A stretch of 64,000 bases of DNA from Thalassobius sp034670005 (GCF_034670005.1 NZ_JAXMOH010000001.1:732336-796335), one strand, 5' to 3'; positions 44,959 through 54,221 are shown, counted from the first letter of the stretch. Notes: a model not told the origin generated them from the letters alone. Made by a program: numbers and translations.

Positions 44959-44980
44959 TTGACTTGGAAAGTGAATTCAA
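44959..44980. promoter_or_regulatory. Possible MarR operator/promoter between MarR and AmiC-like genes
   Basis: A loose inverted repeat with outer arms TTGA and TCAA (22 bases); TTGACT within it also resembles a -35 element reading toward the AmiC-like gene. Only the outer arms are symmetrical, so support is weak. Confidence 0.25.
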
Positions 44981-45026
44981 ATGGAATGTGTTGGTCCCCG
45001 ATCCGCACGGAAAGGGCGCCAGCGCC

Positions 45027-46148
45027 ATGATGACGTTTTTGACTGCTCCAACGGTTCCGACGGAATTGGAGGAACTTCACGACTTTTCTCTTACATACGG
45101 TAAGGGAGCATACCGGATCGCCCTGCTCATTCCCTTGTGCGGTTCGGCCGGGCTATGGGCACCGTCATGTATCTCAAGCGCACAGGTTGCGGTTGAGGAA
45201 CTGAACCGGGCCGGTGGGATTGAAGGTCGCAAAATTCAGCTCATCATGATCGACGCTGCTCTCGAGGCCAATATTTCGATCGAAGAGACCGTCAACGGGC
45301 TTATCGAAGCGGGCGCGATCGACGCGATTGTCGGGATGCATATCAGCGCGATCCGCCAGCGTCTCAGCAAAGTCGTGCGGCAGCGGATTCCCTATGTCTA
45401 TACGCCTCTTTACGAAGGCGGGGAAAGCACGGCCGGGCTTTTCGCCATCGGCGAAACCCCGCAGGAACAGCTGGGCCCGTCAATCGAGCTGCTTCAGAAT
45501 AAATACCGTCCCAAAAGTTGGGCGTTGATCGGGAACGATTATGTCTGGCCGCGGACGTCGCATTCTTTTGCCAAATCGAAACTGAAAGAAATGTCAGTGG
45601 GTTTGGTTTACGAAAAATACCTGCCATTCGGCATCCGCAATATGGCACGCTTTGTTGACGAAATTGCCGGTTCGGGCGCAGAAGCCGTTCTGATTTCCCT
45701 CGTTGGTCAGGATGCCGTGGCGTTCAACCGGGCCTTCGGCAGCGCCGGATTGCATAACCGGATGGTGCGCCTGTCCTGTGCCGTCGAGGAAAACGCGTTG
45801 ATGGCCAGCGGGTCGCGCAATAGCAAACGGTTATTCGTGGCCTCGTCTTACTTTGCGGCGCTCCCGACCGACGCGAACGCGGCCTTCAAGGAACTCTATT
45901 ACAAGCTCCACGGCGATGTCGCACCTGCGCTGAACGCGCTTGGACAATCGACCTATGAAGGTGTGCATTTCCTGGCCGGGCTGATGCAGAGCTACGCGCT
46001 CGATTGGCGTGAACATTATAGTAAAGACGTGTTGCCTGTGGTTCATCGCAGCGGGCGTACACGGGCCAATTCAAACAAGAGCGAGCGGGCTCCGATATAC
46101 CTTGCTCGGGCGGATGGATTGAAGTTCGAAGTTATTAAAGAGTTATAA
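45027..46148 (+). CDS. AmiC-like ligand-binding protein without signal peptide
   Basis: About 373 residues from ATG 45027 (45030 is also possible). The type I periplasmic-binding fold is seen in YRIALLIPLCGSAGLWAPSC, AQVAVEELNRAGGIEGRKIQ, and the AmiC/FmdD/UrtA-like PYVYTPLYEGGESTAGLFAI and TYEGVHFLAGLMQSYA. The N-terminus (MMTFLTAPTVPTELEEL) has no export signal, so it is probably a cytoplasmic sensor like Pseudomonas AmiC, which binds amides. No AmiR antiterminator is present; the divergent MarR regulator may take its place (inference). The frame upstream of 45027 is open but antisense to marR. Confidence 0.8.
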   Translation: MMTFLTAPTVPTELEELHDFSLTYGKGAYRIALLIPLCGSAGLWAPSCISSAQVAVEELNRAGGIEGRKIQLIMIDAALEANISIEETVNGLIEAGAIDAIVGMHISAIRQRLSKVVRQRIPYVYTPLYEGGESTAGLFAIGETPQEQLGPSIELLQNKYRPKSWALIGNDYVWPRTSHSFAKSKLKEMSVGLVYEKYLPFGIRNMARFVDEIAGSGAEAVLISLVGQDAVAFNRAFGSAGLHNRMVRLSCAVEENALMASGSRNSKRLFVASSYFAALPTDANAAFKELYYKLHGDVAPALNALGQSTYEGVHFLAGLMQSYALDWREHYSKDVLPVVHRSGRTRANSNKSERAPIYLARADGLKFEVIKEL

Positions 46149-46286
46149 AACAATGCACTAGAGACAATTATTTTCCTTTTCAAATTTAATGCTTGAATTG
46201 GAAATTAAAATCTTCCACGGTTTAATCAAGAATGATCGCGGCACCATTTCCGGTGTGCGACACATGCTAAATCGGGGAGAACTGCC

Positions 46287-47876
46287 TTGCTCTGGATTGC
46301 TCTGTTGGTGCTTGCGGCACTGATTGTCCTTGTCGGGATCTGGTTCCTGCAACGGTTCTACGCCAAAGCAACTTTGGATACTGCTCTGGTTCGGACCGGG
46401 TTCGGGGGACGCCGCGTGGTGACCGATGGCGGGTGCCTGGCCCTGCCCATCCTGCATCAGGTGCAGCGTGTTTCGATGGGCGCGCTCAACTTTTCAACGC
46501 GTCGCCAAGGACGCGACGCCGTCCTGACACGGGATCAAATGCGGGCCGATGTCACTTTCGAATTCGAACTGCGGGTCGATCCGACTGAGACGGGTATCTC
46601 GACTGCGGCTCAGGCGCTCGGGCATCGGATTGCCCGTGGCGGTGACACCGTAGAAGAAGTTCTCTCCGGCGCGTTGGTGAATGCCATTCAAAACGCGGCG
46701 GCGGCGCGCACGCTTGAGGAAATACATCTCGATCGTAGCGGCTTTGCCCAAGATGTCGCAACGGCGGTCGAAACGCAGGCCGAACGGCTTGGCCTGACGC
46801 TGGTATCCGCCGCTTTGATTGCGGTTGATCAAAGCGATCTCAGCTTGTGGAACGAAAACAACGCCTTCAATGCCCAAGGTATGCGGCGGTTGGCCGAACT
46901 GGTCGCCGATCAGCGCAAGGCGCGTGTTCGGATCGAGACCGAGGCGGAAATTTCAGTACGCGAAAGCCGTCTTGTCCAGCACCAGCGCCAGCTTGAGCTG
47001 CAACGCGAAGAGCGCGAAGCCGAGATCGCCCAGCAAGAGCATCTGGCCAAACTGGAAGCGGACGCGAAATCCCGGGAAGATCGTGCGCGGGATGCCGCGA
47101 AGCTGGCAAGTGAGACCGCGCGGATAGAAAACGAAGGCCGTGCCAAGGCGTCTCAGGTCGAGCAGGACGAGACACTGAGAAAAGCTGAAATGGCGGCGAT
47201 CCTTTCGTTGGAAGAATCCAGGATTGAAAACGATATTCATCTTGCCCGGAAACGCGCCGAGGAATCCGAAGCCAAGGCGATCGAGGAAGAAGCGCGCGCC
47301 AAGATCCTTTTGGCAGCCGAGCATGTTCAGGCCCAGAAAGACCGGGCGGTCGCGGAACGCGAACGCGAAACCGCCCGACTGAAACAGGTAAAAGAACTTG
47401 AACTGGAAGACGCCCGGGTCAAAAGCGACGTCGGCACGATGCTGGCAAAGGCGCAGGCCAACGCCACCGTTGCGACCAAGGCCGCCGAAGCCGAACAGGC
47501 GCGGATGGAGGCCGAAGCCGCCGGGCGCGTTGCCCTCAATGCCGCAGAGAACACCCTGAGCGATGCCGTCATCCGGATGCGTCTGGAAGAACGCAAGCTC
47601 GACCGGTTGCCCGAGATCATGACCCAGATGATGAAGCCGGTTGAAAAGATCGACTCGATCCGCATCAACCAGATTTCCGGTGCCGGTGGTGGTGGCGGTA
47701 CTTCTGGCGAAGGTGTTGACGGGGCCTTTGGCGCCGCGATGGATCAGATCCTTGGCATGGCCGTGCGCCTGCCCGCGATGAAACAGATGGGCGAAGAAAT
47801 CGGCCTTGATTTCGATGCCAACCTCGCCGGTCGGACCGCTGACTACGCCAACCGTATCAAATCCAAAAAAGAGTGA
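46287..47876 (+). CDS. Flotillin/YqiK-like SPFH-domain membrane protein
   Basis: A 529-residue protein with a TTG start supported by GGGGAGA 7 bases upstream. One N-terminal membrane helix (residues 2-23) is followed by an SPFH/Band-7 domain (TALVRTGFGGRRVVTDGGCL; MRADVTFEFELRVDP) and a long Glu/Arg/Ala coiled coil (about 205-430), then a glycine-rich spacer near 465-475. Flotillins organise membrane microdomains. Its place between the AmiC-like gene and the Tat-exported binding protein is unusual and suggests a scaffold for the transporter, which is inference. Confidence 0.88.
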   Translation: MLWIALLVLAALIVLVGIWFLQRFYAKATLDTALVRTGFGGRRVVTDGGCLALPILHQVQRVSMGALNFSTRRQGRDAVLTRDQMRADVTFEFELRVDPTETGISTAAQALGHRIARGGDTVEEVLSGALVNAIQNAAAARTLEEIHLDRSGFAQDVATAVETQAERLGLTLVSAALIAVDQSDLSLWNENNAFNAQGMRRLAELVADQRKARVRIETEAEISVRESRLVQHQRQLELQREEREAEIAQQEHLAKLEADAKSREDRARDAAKLASETARIENEGRAKASQVEQDETLRKAEMAAILSLEESRIENDIHLARKRAEESEAKAIEEEARAKILLAAEHVQAQKDRAVAERERETARLKQVKELELEDARVKSDVGTMLAKAQANATVATKAAEAEQARMEAEAAGRVALNAAENTLSDAVIRMRLEERKLDRLPEIMTQMMKPVEKIDSIRINQISGAGGGGGTSGEGVDGAFGAAMDQILGMAVRLPAMKQMGEEIGLDFDANLAGRTADYANRIKSKKE

Positions 47877-47926
47877 CGCAGGAAAACTGCGCACCGACAC
47901 AGAATGCCATCAGAGAGGATATTGCC

Positions 47927-49147
47927 ATGTTACTGAACAGACGGAAATTTTTGAACGCAACAGCCGCGATAGCAGGCGCAAGCCTTCTGCCCCGCGTGGC
48001 GTTGGCCGGGGACACGATCAAGCTGGGGTCGATCATCGATACGTCCGGCATTTTCGATGCCTACGGCAAGCCGATGGATATGGCGATGCGGCTTGCGGTG
48101 AATGAAATCAACGGTGCCGGCGGTCTTTTGGGTAAGAAAATCGAAGTCGAAGCCTATGATACCCAATCCGATATGGCGCTTTATTCCCAATACGCCCAGC
48201 AACTGACCCGGCAGGACAAAGTGGATGTGGTGCATGGCGGCATTCTGTCTGCGTCGCGCGAAGCGATCCGCCAGACCATGCGCAAGACAAAGACGCTCTA
48301 TTTCTACAACGTACTTTACGAAGGCGGCGTCTGTGACCGCAATATCTTCATCAATGGCGTCACCCCTGCCCAGCAGGTCGCAGCGCTGGTACCCTATGCG
48401 ATGGGGAAAGCGGGCAAGAAGGTTTATATTCTTGCCGCTGACTATAATTACGGCCAGATCACCGCGCGCTGGATTCAGAAATTCGTCGCCGAAAATGGCG
48501 GTGAAACGGTCGGGGTCGATTTCTTCCCGCTCGACGTTAGCGATTTCGGGTCGACCATTGCGAAAATCCAATCGGCCGGTCCCGATCTTGTCATCGCGCC
48601 GCTGGTCGGTGGGGCGCATCTGTCTTTCTTCCGGCAATGGGCGGCGGCGGGAATGAAAGACCGTATTCCATTGGCCTCCACAACGCTTGGGGTGGGGAAC
48701 GAACACAAGGTTCTGACCCCCGAAGAGGGTAACGGTATCATGGTAGCTTATAATTACAGCCAGGAATTGGATACTCCCGGGAACGTGGCATTCAAGGAAA
48801 AATGGGCCGCGGCCTATGGCGACAGCAGTATGATCCATGAAATCGCCGTTTCGAACTATAACGGCATTCTGACATGGGCCGAAGCGGTGCGTCAGGCGGG
48901 ATCTCTGGATCGGGATGCGATGATCGCGGCGCTTGAAACCGGGCTTTCCATCGAAGGTCCGTCGGGCAAGGTCACCGTCGATCCGAAAACCCACCATGCG
49001 GTGCTTGATGTTCATCTGATGGAAATCGAAAATCAGGGCATGCGCGTGATCGAAACCTTGCCACAGCGGCAACCGATCGACACTCAGGCGGTCTGCGATC
49101 TGTCGGCCAATCCGAACGATAACACCCAGTACGAAATTAAGATCTGA
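47927..49147 (+). CDS. Branched-chain/urea/amide-type ABC substrate-binding protein, Tat-exported
   Basis: A 406-residue protein. A twin-arginine signal is seen in NRRKFLNATAAIAGASLLPR with cleavage near VALAG (residue 26). The mature domain matches UrtA/FmdD-type binding proteins: IKLGSIIDTSGIFDAYGKPM, NEINGAGGLLGKKIEVEAYD, and YNVLYEGGVCDRNIF. Related proteins bind urea, short amides or branched-chain amino acids. Two tandem hairpins follow its stop. A GAGAGGA ribosome site supports the start at 47927. Confidence 0.92.
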   Translation: MLLNRRKFLNATAAIAGASLLPRVALAGDTIKLGSIIDTSGIFDAYGKPMDMAMRLAVNEINGAGGLLGKKIEVEAYDTQSDMALYSQYAQQLTRQDKVDVVHGGILSASREAIRQTMRKTKTLYFYNVLYEGGVCDRNIFINGVTPAQQVAALVPYAMGKAGKKVYILAADYNYGQITARWIQKFVAENGGETVGVDFFPLDVSDFGSTIAKIQSAGPDLVIAPLVGGAHLSFFRQWAAAGMKDRIPLASTTLGVGNEHKVLTPEEGNGIMVAYNYSQELDTPGNVAFKEKWAAAYGDSSMIHEIAVSNYNGILTWAEAVRQAGSLDRDAMIAALETGLSIEGPSGKVTVDPKTHHAVLDVHLMEIENQGMRVIETLPQRQPIDTQAVCDLSANPNDNTQYEIKI

Positions 49148-49164
49148 ACCCTTGCAGATCCGAA

Positions 49165-49202
49165 GCAGGGCGGCGGTTGCCGCCTTGCCCCCCTCGCGGG
49201 GG
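49165..49202 (+). terminator. Tandem hairpins between binding-protein and permease genes
   Basis: The first hairpin is a 10-bp stem from GCAGGGCGGC to GCCGCCTTGC with loop GGTT; the second is CCCCC/GGGGG with a 4-base loop right behind it. There is no T-run. This looks like partial termination or 3' protection, which would favour binding-protein expression over the permeases. Confidence 0.55.
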
Positions 49203-49237
49203 AACGGTCGAGCTTTGCCTAAGGATACCTCGCGCTT

Positions 49238-50104
49238 ATGGACCTAACATTCGTCATATTGGTGGAAATGCTTTACGCGGTTGCCTCGTTGATCCTGATC
49301 AGCGCCGGGTTGGCCGTGGTGTTCGGCATGATGAAGGTGATCAACCTCGCGCATGGCGAATTCATGATGATGGGCGGCTATGCGACCATCACCGCGGTGC
49401 AGCTTGGCGTAAACATTTTTATAGCAATGCTGGTCATCGCGCCGATCGTGGTCGGTCTGATCGGTCTGGTCGTGGAACGGCTGGTGATCCGCCATCTCTA
49501 TGGGCGTCTGGTTGATACCATGCTGGCAACCTGGGGGCTGAGCCTGTTTTTCATCGGTCTTGCCACGATGATCTTTGGCAACACCACAACGGGTATTTCA
49601 ACACCGATCCCCGGTTTCACCATCGGCGACTATCAGATCAACGGCTATAATTTCTTCATTATCGTTGTTTCGGCTTTGCTTCTGATCGCCATGCTCACCG
49701 CGCTAAAGGCGACCCGCGCCGGGTTGATCGCGCGTGGAGCGATGCAGGGGCCGGACATGGCGGCCGCGCTGGGCTACAGCCCGGACCGTATATATATGGC
49801 GACTTTCTTCTGCGGCTCGGCCTTGTCTGGTCTTGCGGGCGCAGTGCTCGCCCCTCTGGTCGGTTTGGTGCCAACCTCGGGCGGGGCTTATATCGCCAAG
49901 GCGTTTATCACCGTGATCGCGGGTGGTCCGTCGCTGATCGCCGGGTTGTTTTCCAGCGCCTCACTCTTCGGCGTCGTCAATCAGATTTTCACCTTCGCCC
50001 TCTCTCCGGTGATCGGTGAGGTCGCTCTTCTGGTTGCTGCTGTGATCCTTCTTCGTCTTTTGCCGCAGGGAATTACCGGCAAATTCTTCAAGGGGAAGCT
50101 GTGA
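49238..50104 (+). CDS. ABC permease, LivH/UrtB type
   Basis: A 288-residue permease with about eight helices: LISAGLAVVFGMMKVINLAH with GEFMMMGGYA at the start, the loop ATRAGLIARGAMQGPDMAAA, and SALSGLAGAVLAPLVGLVPT. Its stop overlaps the next gene's start. Confidence 0.95.
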   Translation: MDLTFVILVEMLYAVASLILISAGLAVVFGMMKVINLAHGEFMMMGGYATITAVQLGVNIFIAMLVIAPIVVGLIGLVVERLVIRHLYGRLVDTMLATWGLSLFFIGLATMIFGNTTTGISTPIPGFTIGDYQINGYNFFIIVVSALLLIAMLTALKATRAGLIARGAMQGPDMAAALGYSPDRIYMATFFCGSALSGLAGAVLAPLVGLVPTSGGAYIAKAFITVIAGGPSLIAGLFSSASLFGVVNQIFTFALSPVIGEVALLVAAVILLRLLPQGITGKFFKGKL

Positions 50105-51141
50105 TGCCTGGCAGCCTGCAAAAAGACCTCGCAACAACTATCGTCGTTACAGCGCTGCTGATCTGGGTGATGCCGATGCTGATCGGAACCTTCACGCTTA
50201 CGGTTCTGGCCATCTACGGAATGCTTGGCCTCAGTCTTGGCCTGATCTGGGGCTTCGGAGGCATTCTGTGCTTCGGACAAGCGGCCTTTTTCGGTTTGGG
50301 CGCCTATACTTACGCAATCGCCGCGATCAACACTGGTGAAAGCACGCTGCCGATGATCCTTGCCGTGCTGGTGCCCGCCCTCTTTGCCGCACTGCTTGGC
50401 ATTATGATGTTTTACGGCAGGCTGACGGATGTCTACCTTGGCGTTATAACGCTGGTGGTTACGCTGATCCTTTTCAAGTTCATCAATTCCACTGCCGGAC
50501 CGCAATATGTGATCGGTAAGGCGCGGCTGGGTGGTTTCAACGGTATTCCCGGTTTTCAGACCCTGAACATTCCCGGAAACCCCGACGCCTATATCTGGGG
50601 TGACACCTATTTCTACGTCTGCGCCATAATGCTGGCTTTGGTGTATCTCTTGGTATCGGCGTTGCTTCGGTCCAGCTTTGGACGCGTTGCCGTTGGCATA
50701 CGTGAAAACGAAACTCGCATTTCCCTGATGGGCTATGACGTGCGGGCGCGCAAAACCGTCCTCTTTGCCGCTGGCGCGGCGATTGCCGGGCTGGCCGGGG
50801 CACTGTTTGCCAACTGGGGCGAAATCGTCACCCCCAACCTGTTTTCGCTGGGCCAATCCGCCGAAATTATCATCTGGTGTATCGTTGGCGGGCTTGGAAC
50901 GCGCTTGGGTCCGATCCTTGGTGCGGCCGGGCTTGCCTATCTCAAATTCCTTCTGGGCCAGCAAAGCGTGGTCGACAACACCCTGATTACTGGCCTGATC
51001 CTCGTTCTTTTCGTGCTGTTCCTGCCCCGCGGCATTGTGCCAGCGCTGGCAGGGCTATGGAAAATCAGCTTTGGCCGCCGACCGTTGGGTCGGATTCATC
51101 AGGCCCGGCGACTGCGCAACAGGGAACGGAATCATGGCTGA
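50104..51141 (+). CDS. ABC permease, LivM/UrtC type
   Basis: A 345-residue permease with about nine helices: LSLGLIWGFGGILCFGQAAF with FGLGAYTYA, FGRVAVGIRENETRISLMGY and the end LVLFVLFLPRGIVPAL. The ATG at 50104 overlaps the TGA of the LivH-type gene; a GTG one codon earlier is possible. It overlaps the LivG gene by 8 bases. Confidence 0.95.
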   Translation: MPGSLQKDLATTIVVTALLIWVMPMLIGTFTLTVLAIYGMLGLSLGLIWGFGGILCFGQAAFFGLGAYTYAIAAINTGESTLPMILAVLVPALFAALLGIMMFYGRLTDVYLGVITLVVTLILFKFINSTAGPQYVIGKARLGGFNGIPGFQTLNIPGNPDAYIWGDTYFYVCAIMLALVYLLVSALLRSSFGRVAVGIRENETRISLMGYDVRARKTVLFAAGAAIAGLAGALFANWGEIVTPNLFSLGQSAEIIIWCIVGGLGTRLGPILGAAGLAYLKFLLGQQSVVDNTLITGLILVLFVLFLPRGIVPALAGLWKISFGRRPLGRIHQARRLRNRERNHG

Positions 51142-51850
51142 AATTGTGCTGGAAACACACGGGTTGACCATGCGGTTCGGCGGCGTCGTCGCTGCGAACA
51201 ACGTGGATTTCAAACTGCGGGCGCGGGAATTGCGTTGTCTGATTGGCCCTAATGGCGCGGGCAAATCCACGTTCTTCAAATGCGTCACCGGGTTACAAAC
51301 CCCGACCGAAGGTCAGGTCTATATGCGCGGACAGGAAACCACTGACTGGATTCCGCATCAGATCGCCTCTCTCGGGGTTGGGATCAAAACCCAGACCCCG
51401 AACGTCATGGATGCCTTGAGCGTATTTGAAAACATCTGGCTGGCCGCGCGGAGGTTCCATGATCCGGCCGAGGCAAACCGGAAAACCCAGGAAGTGATTG
51501 AGCGTCTGGCGCTGAACGCGATCGCGCGGAGCGATCTGGGTCAGCTTGCCCATGGCGAACGCCAGCGGGTCGAACTGGGCCTGGTGGCTGTCGGTGATCC
51601 GTGGCTGGTGCTGCTGGACGAACCCGCAGCAGGGATGAGCGCCGAGGATGTCGAGCGCATGACCACCATCATTCACGAACTCAACAAAACGGCTGCCATT
51701 GTGATCGTTGAACATGACATGCAGTTCATCCGGTCGATCGCGCAGGATGTCACGGTTTTCCATCAGGGCAAGGTGCTGATGGAAGATCACGTCGACCGGG
51801 TGATGTCCGATCCGACCGTTCGCAATGTCTATCTTGGAAAGAAGGCCTGA
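51134..51850 (+). CDS. ABC ATPase, LivG/UrtD type
   Basis: A 238-residue ATPase: Walker A IGPNGAGKSTFFKCV, signature region LAHGERQRVELG (His in place of the usual Ser), Walker B WLVLLDEPAAGMS, switch IVEHDMQFI. It begins MAEIVLETHGLTMRFGG. It ends one base before the start of the ATPase-amidase fusion gene. Confidence 0.95.
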   Translation: MAEIVLETHGLTMRFGGVVAANNVDFKLRARELRCLIGPNGAGKSTFFKCVTGLQTPTEGQVYMRGQETTDWIPHQIASLGVGIKTQTPNVMDALSVFENIWLAARRFHDPAEANRKTQEVIERLALNAIARSDLGQLAHGERQRVELGLVAVGDPWLVLLDEPAAGMSAEDVERMTTIIHELNKTAAIVIVEHDMQFIRSIAQDVTVFHQGKVLMEDHVDRVMSDPTVRNVYLGKKA

Positions 51851-51851
51851 C

Positions 51852-54209
51852 ATGGCTGAAAACGTCACGGAAATACTTGAAATCAAGGGTCTGTCAGGCG
51901 GTTATGGCAAGGTGCCGATCCTGCATGGTATCGAATTTTCGGTTGCCGAGAACGAAGTCGTGGGCATTCTTGGCCATAACGGCATGGGCAAAACGACCCT
52001 GATGAAAACCGTCATGGGTTTCCTGCCTGCAAGTTCAGGATCGGTGCGGTTCCATGCTACGGACATCACCCGCATGTCACCCTACGAACGCGCCGGTCTG
52101 GGTTTGGGATACGTCCCACAAGGTCGCGGGATCTTTCCGCAGCTTAGCGTGCGCGACAACCTGCGCTTTGCCTGGCACGAATATGCCGGAGCCTCTGAAA
52201 GCGATGTGATGGAGGCGGTGCTTTCGGATTTCCCGCGCTTGCGCCCGCTGCTCGACCGGGAGGGCGGTGCGTTATCGGGCGGGGAACAGCAATTGCTGGC
52301 TTTGGCGCGCTGCCTGATGGGTGATCCCGATTTTCTGCTTCTTGACGAACCGACCGAAGGTATTCAGCCGTCGATCATCGAAGAAATGGCTGAAACCCTT
52401 TTACAGCTTCGAAAAAACCGGGGGCTGTCGATCCTTCTTGTCGAACAGAATTTCGATTTCATCTCGGACCTTTCCGACCGTGTACTGGTTCTGGAACGCG
52501 GCCGGATCACTGGCGAACTCAGCCGCCACGATCTGTCCGATCAGGCCAAAGTCGATCAGTTTCTCGGGTTTGGCGCGGCGCGTTCAACCCGTGGGCAAGC
52601 CGCGTCCGGTACCGTTGCAGCGCAATCGCGTATTTCTGAAATCAAGGCACCGGGCGGGCATATTCCCGATCCGCTGCCCACATCCGTGGTGACAAATATG
52701 ACCGTGAGACGCCCCACTCTTTTCCAGATGCGCGAAATGGCCAACCGCTTCGGCATGAGCCTGACGGACACAGATCTGCAGGAATTTTCCCAGATCATGG
52801 AACCTTACATTCAGGCTTATGATCGGTTGGACGCAACGCCCGACAACCTGCCTCCGGTCAGGTATCCGCGGGCGCCGGGGCATTTTCCCGACTTTTCTGA
52901 AAACCCGCTGAATGCATGGTACGTGAAAACCGAAGTGCGTGGGGCACCGGACGGGCCGCTGCGCGGTAAACGGATCGTTTTGAAGGACACGGTCTGCCTT
53001 GCCGGGGTGCCGATGATGAACGGGTCTTCCATCATGGAAGGCTACACCCCTGAAATCGACGCCACCATCGTCACCCGGATGCTGGATGCTGGCGCGGTCA
53101 TCACCGGTAAATCCCATTGCGAAAACTTCTGTCTGTCCGGCGGATCGCATACCAATGCAAAGGGGCCGGTTCAGAACCCATGGAAACACGGCTATATGGC
53201 TGGCGGGTCTTCCAGCGGGTCCGCCGCGTTGGTGGCCACGGGCGAGGTGGACATGGCGATCGCCGGCGATCAGGGTGGGTCGATCCGCATTCCATCTTCC
53301 AATTGCGGTGTTTACGGAATGAAACCCACCCACGGGCTTGTTCCCTATACCGGGATCATGCCGGTCGAGCAGACGATCGACCACGTCGGACCGGTTACAA
53401 ATAACGTGTCCGACAATGCGCTTCTTCTTGAAGTTCTCGCAGGCAGTGATGGCTTGGACCCGCGTCAGTATTGCCCGCAGACATACCGCTATACAGAAGC
53501 CTTGGGACGTGGCGCGCAGGGGTTGCGGATCGGTGTCCTCAAGGAAGGATTCCATCGTCCCGAAAGCGAAGCGGATGTTGATCACAAGGTCTTGGCCGCC
53601 GCCGACCGTTTCCGCGAACTCGGTGCCCGTGTCGACGAAGTTTCCATTCCCGAACATCACCTCGCCGTCGATTGCTGGACGGCGATTACGGTCGAAGGAT
53701 TGCAGGACCACATGATGCGCGGCAATTCCGGTGGCACGAATTACAAGGGCCTGTTCCTGCCTTCGATGATGGATCACATGGCGCAATGGCGGTCGCGGGC
53801 GGACGAACTTTCTCATTCTCTGAAGGTCTGTATGTTCCTGGGCGAATTCTTTCAGGAGCAATATCGCGGGCGTTTTTACGGCAAGGCGCAGAACCTGATG
53901 CGCAAAGTGAACGAAAAATATTCTGATGTCCTGAAGCAATACGACGTTCTGCTGATGCCGACCGTCCCGATGAAACCACAGGAAATTCCGCCTGCCGATT
54001 GTTCGATCAGCCTGTACGTCCAGCGCGCGTTCGAAATGATTGGCAATACGGCACCTTTCAACGGCGGTTTGCCTGCCATGGATGTTCCCTGCGGTCTGAG
54101 CGAAGGGCTTCCCATCGGGATGATGCTGGTTGGATCGCAATACGGGGAATTGAAAATTTACCAGGCGGCGCATGCTTTCGAGCAAAGCGGTGACTGGCGC
54201 GCCATGTAA
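51852..54209 (+). CDS. LivF-type ABC ATPase fused to an amidase-signature enzyme
   Basis: A single 785-residue reading frame. Residues 1 to about 240 are a complete LivF/UrtE-type ATPase: ILGHNGMGKTTLMKTV, LSGGEQQLLALARCL, LLLDEPTEGIQPS, LLVEQNFDF. Residues 241-282 form a linker rich in Ala, Ser, Gly and Pro. Residues 283-785 are a full-length amidase-signature enzyme of the Rhodococcus amidase type, with the catalytic triad Lys378 (VLKDTV), cis-Ser453 (GGSSSGS) and Ser477 (DQGGSIRIP). An internal ATG at 52698 could also give free amidase, but no strong ribosome site precedes it. The fusion would place the hydrolase at the transporter on the cytoplasmic side. I do not know of a characterised protein with this architecture. 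Confidence 0.93.
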   Translation: MAENVTEILEIKGLSGGYGKVPILHGIEFSVAENEVVGILGHNGMGKTTLMKTVMGFLPASSGSVRFHATDITRMSPYERAGLGLGYVPQGRGIFPQLSVRDNLRFAWHEYAGASESDVMEAVLSDFPRLRPLLDREGGALSGGEQQLLALARCLMGDPDFLLLDEPTEGIQPSIIEEMAETLLQLRKNRGLSILLVEQNFDFISDLSDRVLVLERGRITGELSRHDLSDQAKVDQFLGFGAARSTRGQAASGTVAAQSRISEIKAPGGHIPDPLPTSVVTNMTVRRPTLFQMREMANRFGMSLTDTDLQEFSQIMEPYIQAYDRLDATPDNLPPVRYPRAPGHFPDFSENPLNAWYVKTEVRGAPDGPLRGKRIVLKDTVCLAGVPMMNGSSIMEGYTPEIDATIVTRMLDAGAVITGKSHCENFCLSGGSHTNAKGPVQNPWKHGYMAGGSSSGSAALVATGEVDMAIAGDQGGSIRIPSSNCGVYGMKPTHGLVPYTGIMPVEQTIDHVGPVTNNVSDNALLLEVLAGSDGLDPRQYCPQTYRYTEALGRGAQGLRIGVLKEGFHRPESEADVDHKVLAAADRFRELGARVDEVSIPEHHLAVDCWTAITVEGLQDHMMRGNSGGTNYKGLFLPSMMDHMAQWRSRADELSHSLKVCMFLGEFFQEQYRGRFYGKAQNLMRKVNEKYSDVLKQYDVLLMPTVPMKPQEIPPADCSISLYVQRAFEMIGNTAPFNGGLPAMDVPCGLSEGLPIGMMLVGSQYGELKIYQAAHAFEQSGDWRAM

Positions 54210-54221
54210 GGGAGGTCACCC

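Noticed and set aside
44481..45026. N-terminal extension of the AmiC-like frame back to 44481
   Set aside because: It is antisense to a clear MarR gene; the binding-protein fold begins only after 45027.
52584..54185. 533-codon open frame antisense to the amidase half of the fusion gene
   Set aside because: It mirrors conserved amidase codons; composition is typical of a shadow frame and no family motif is seen.
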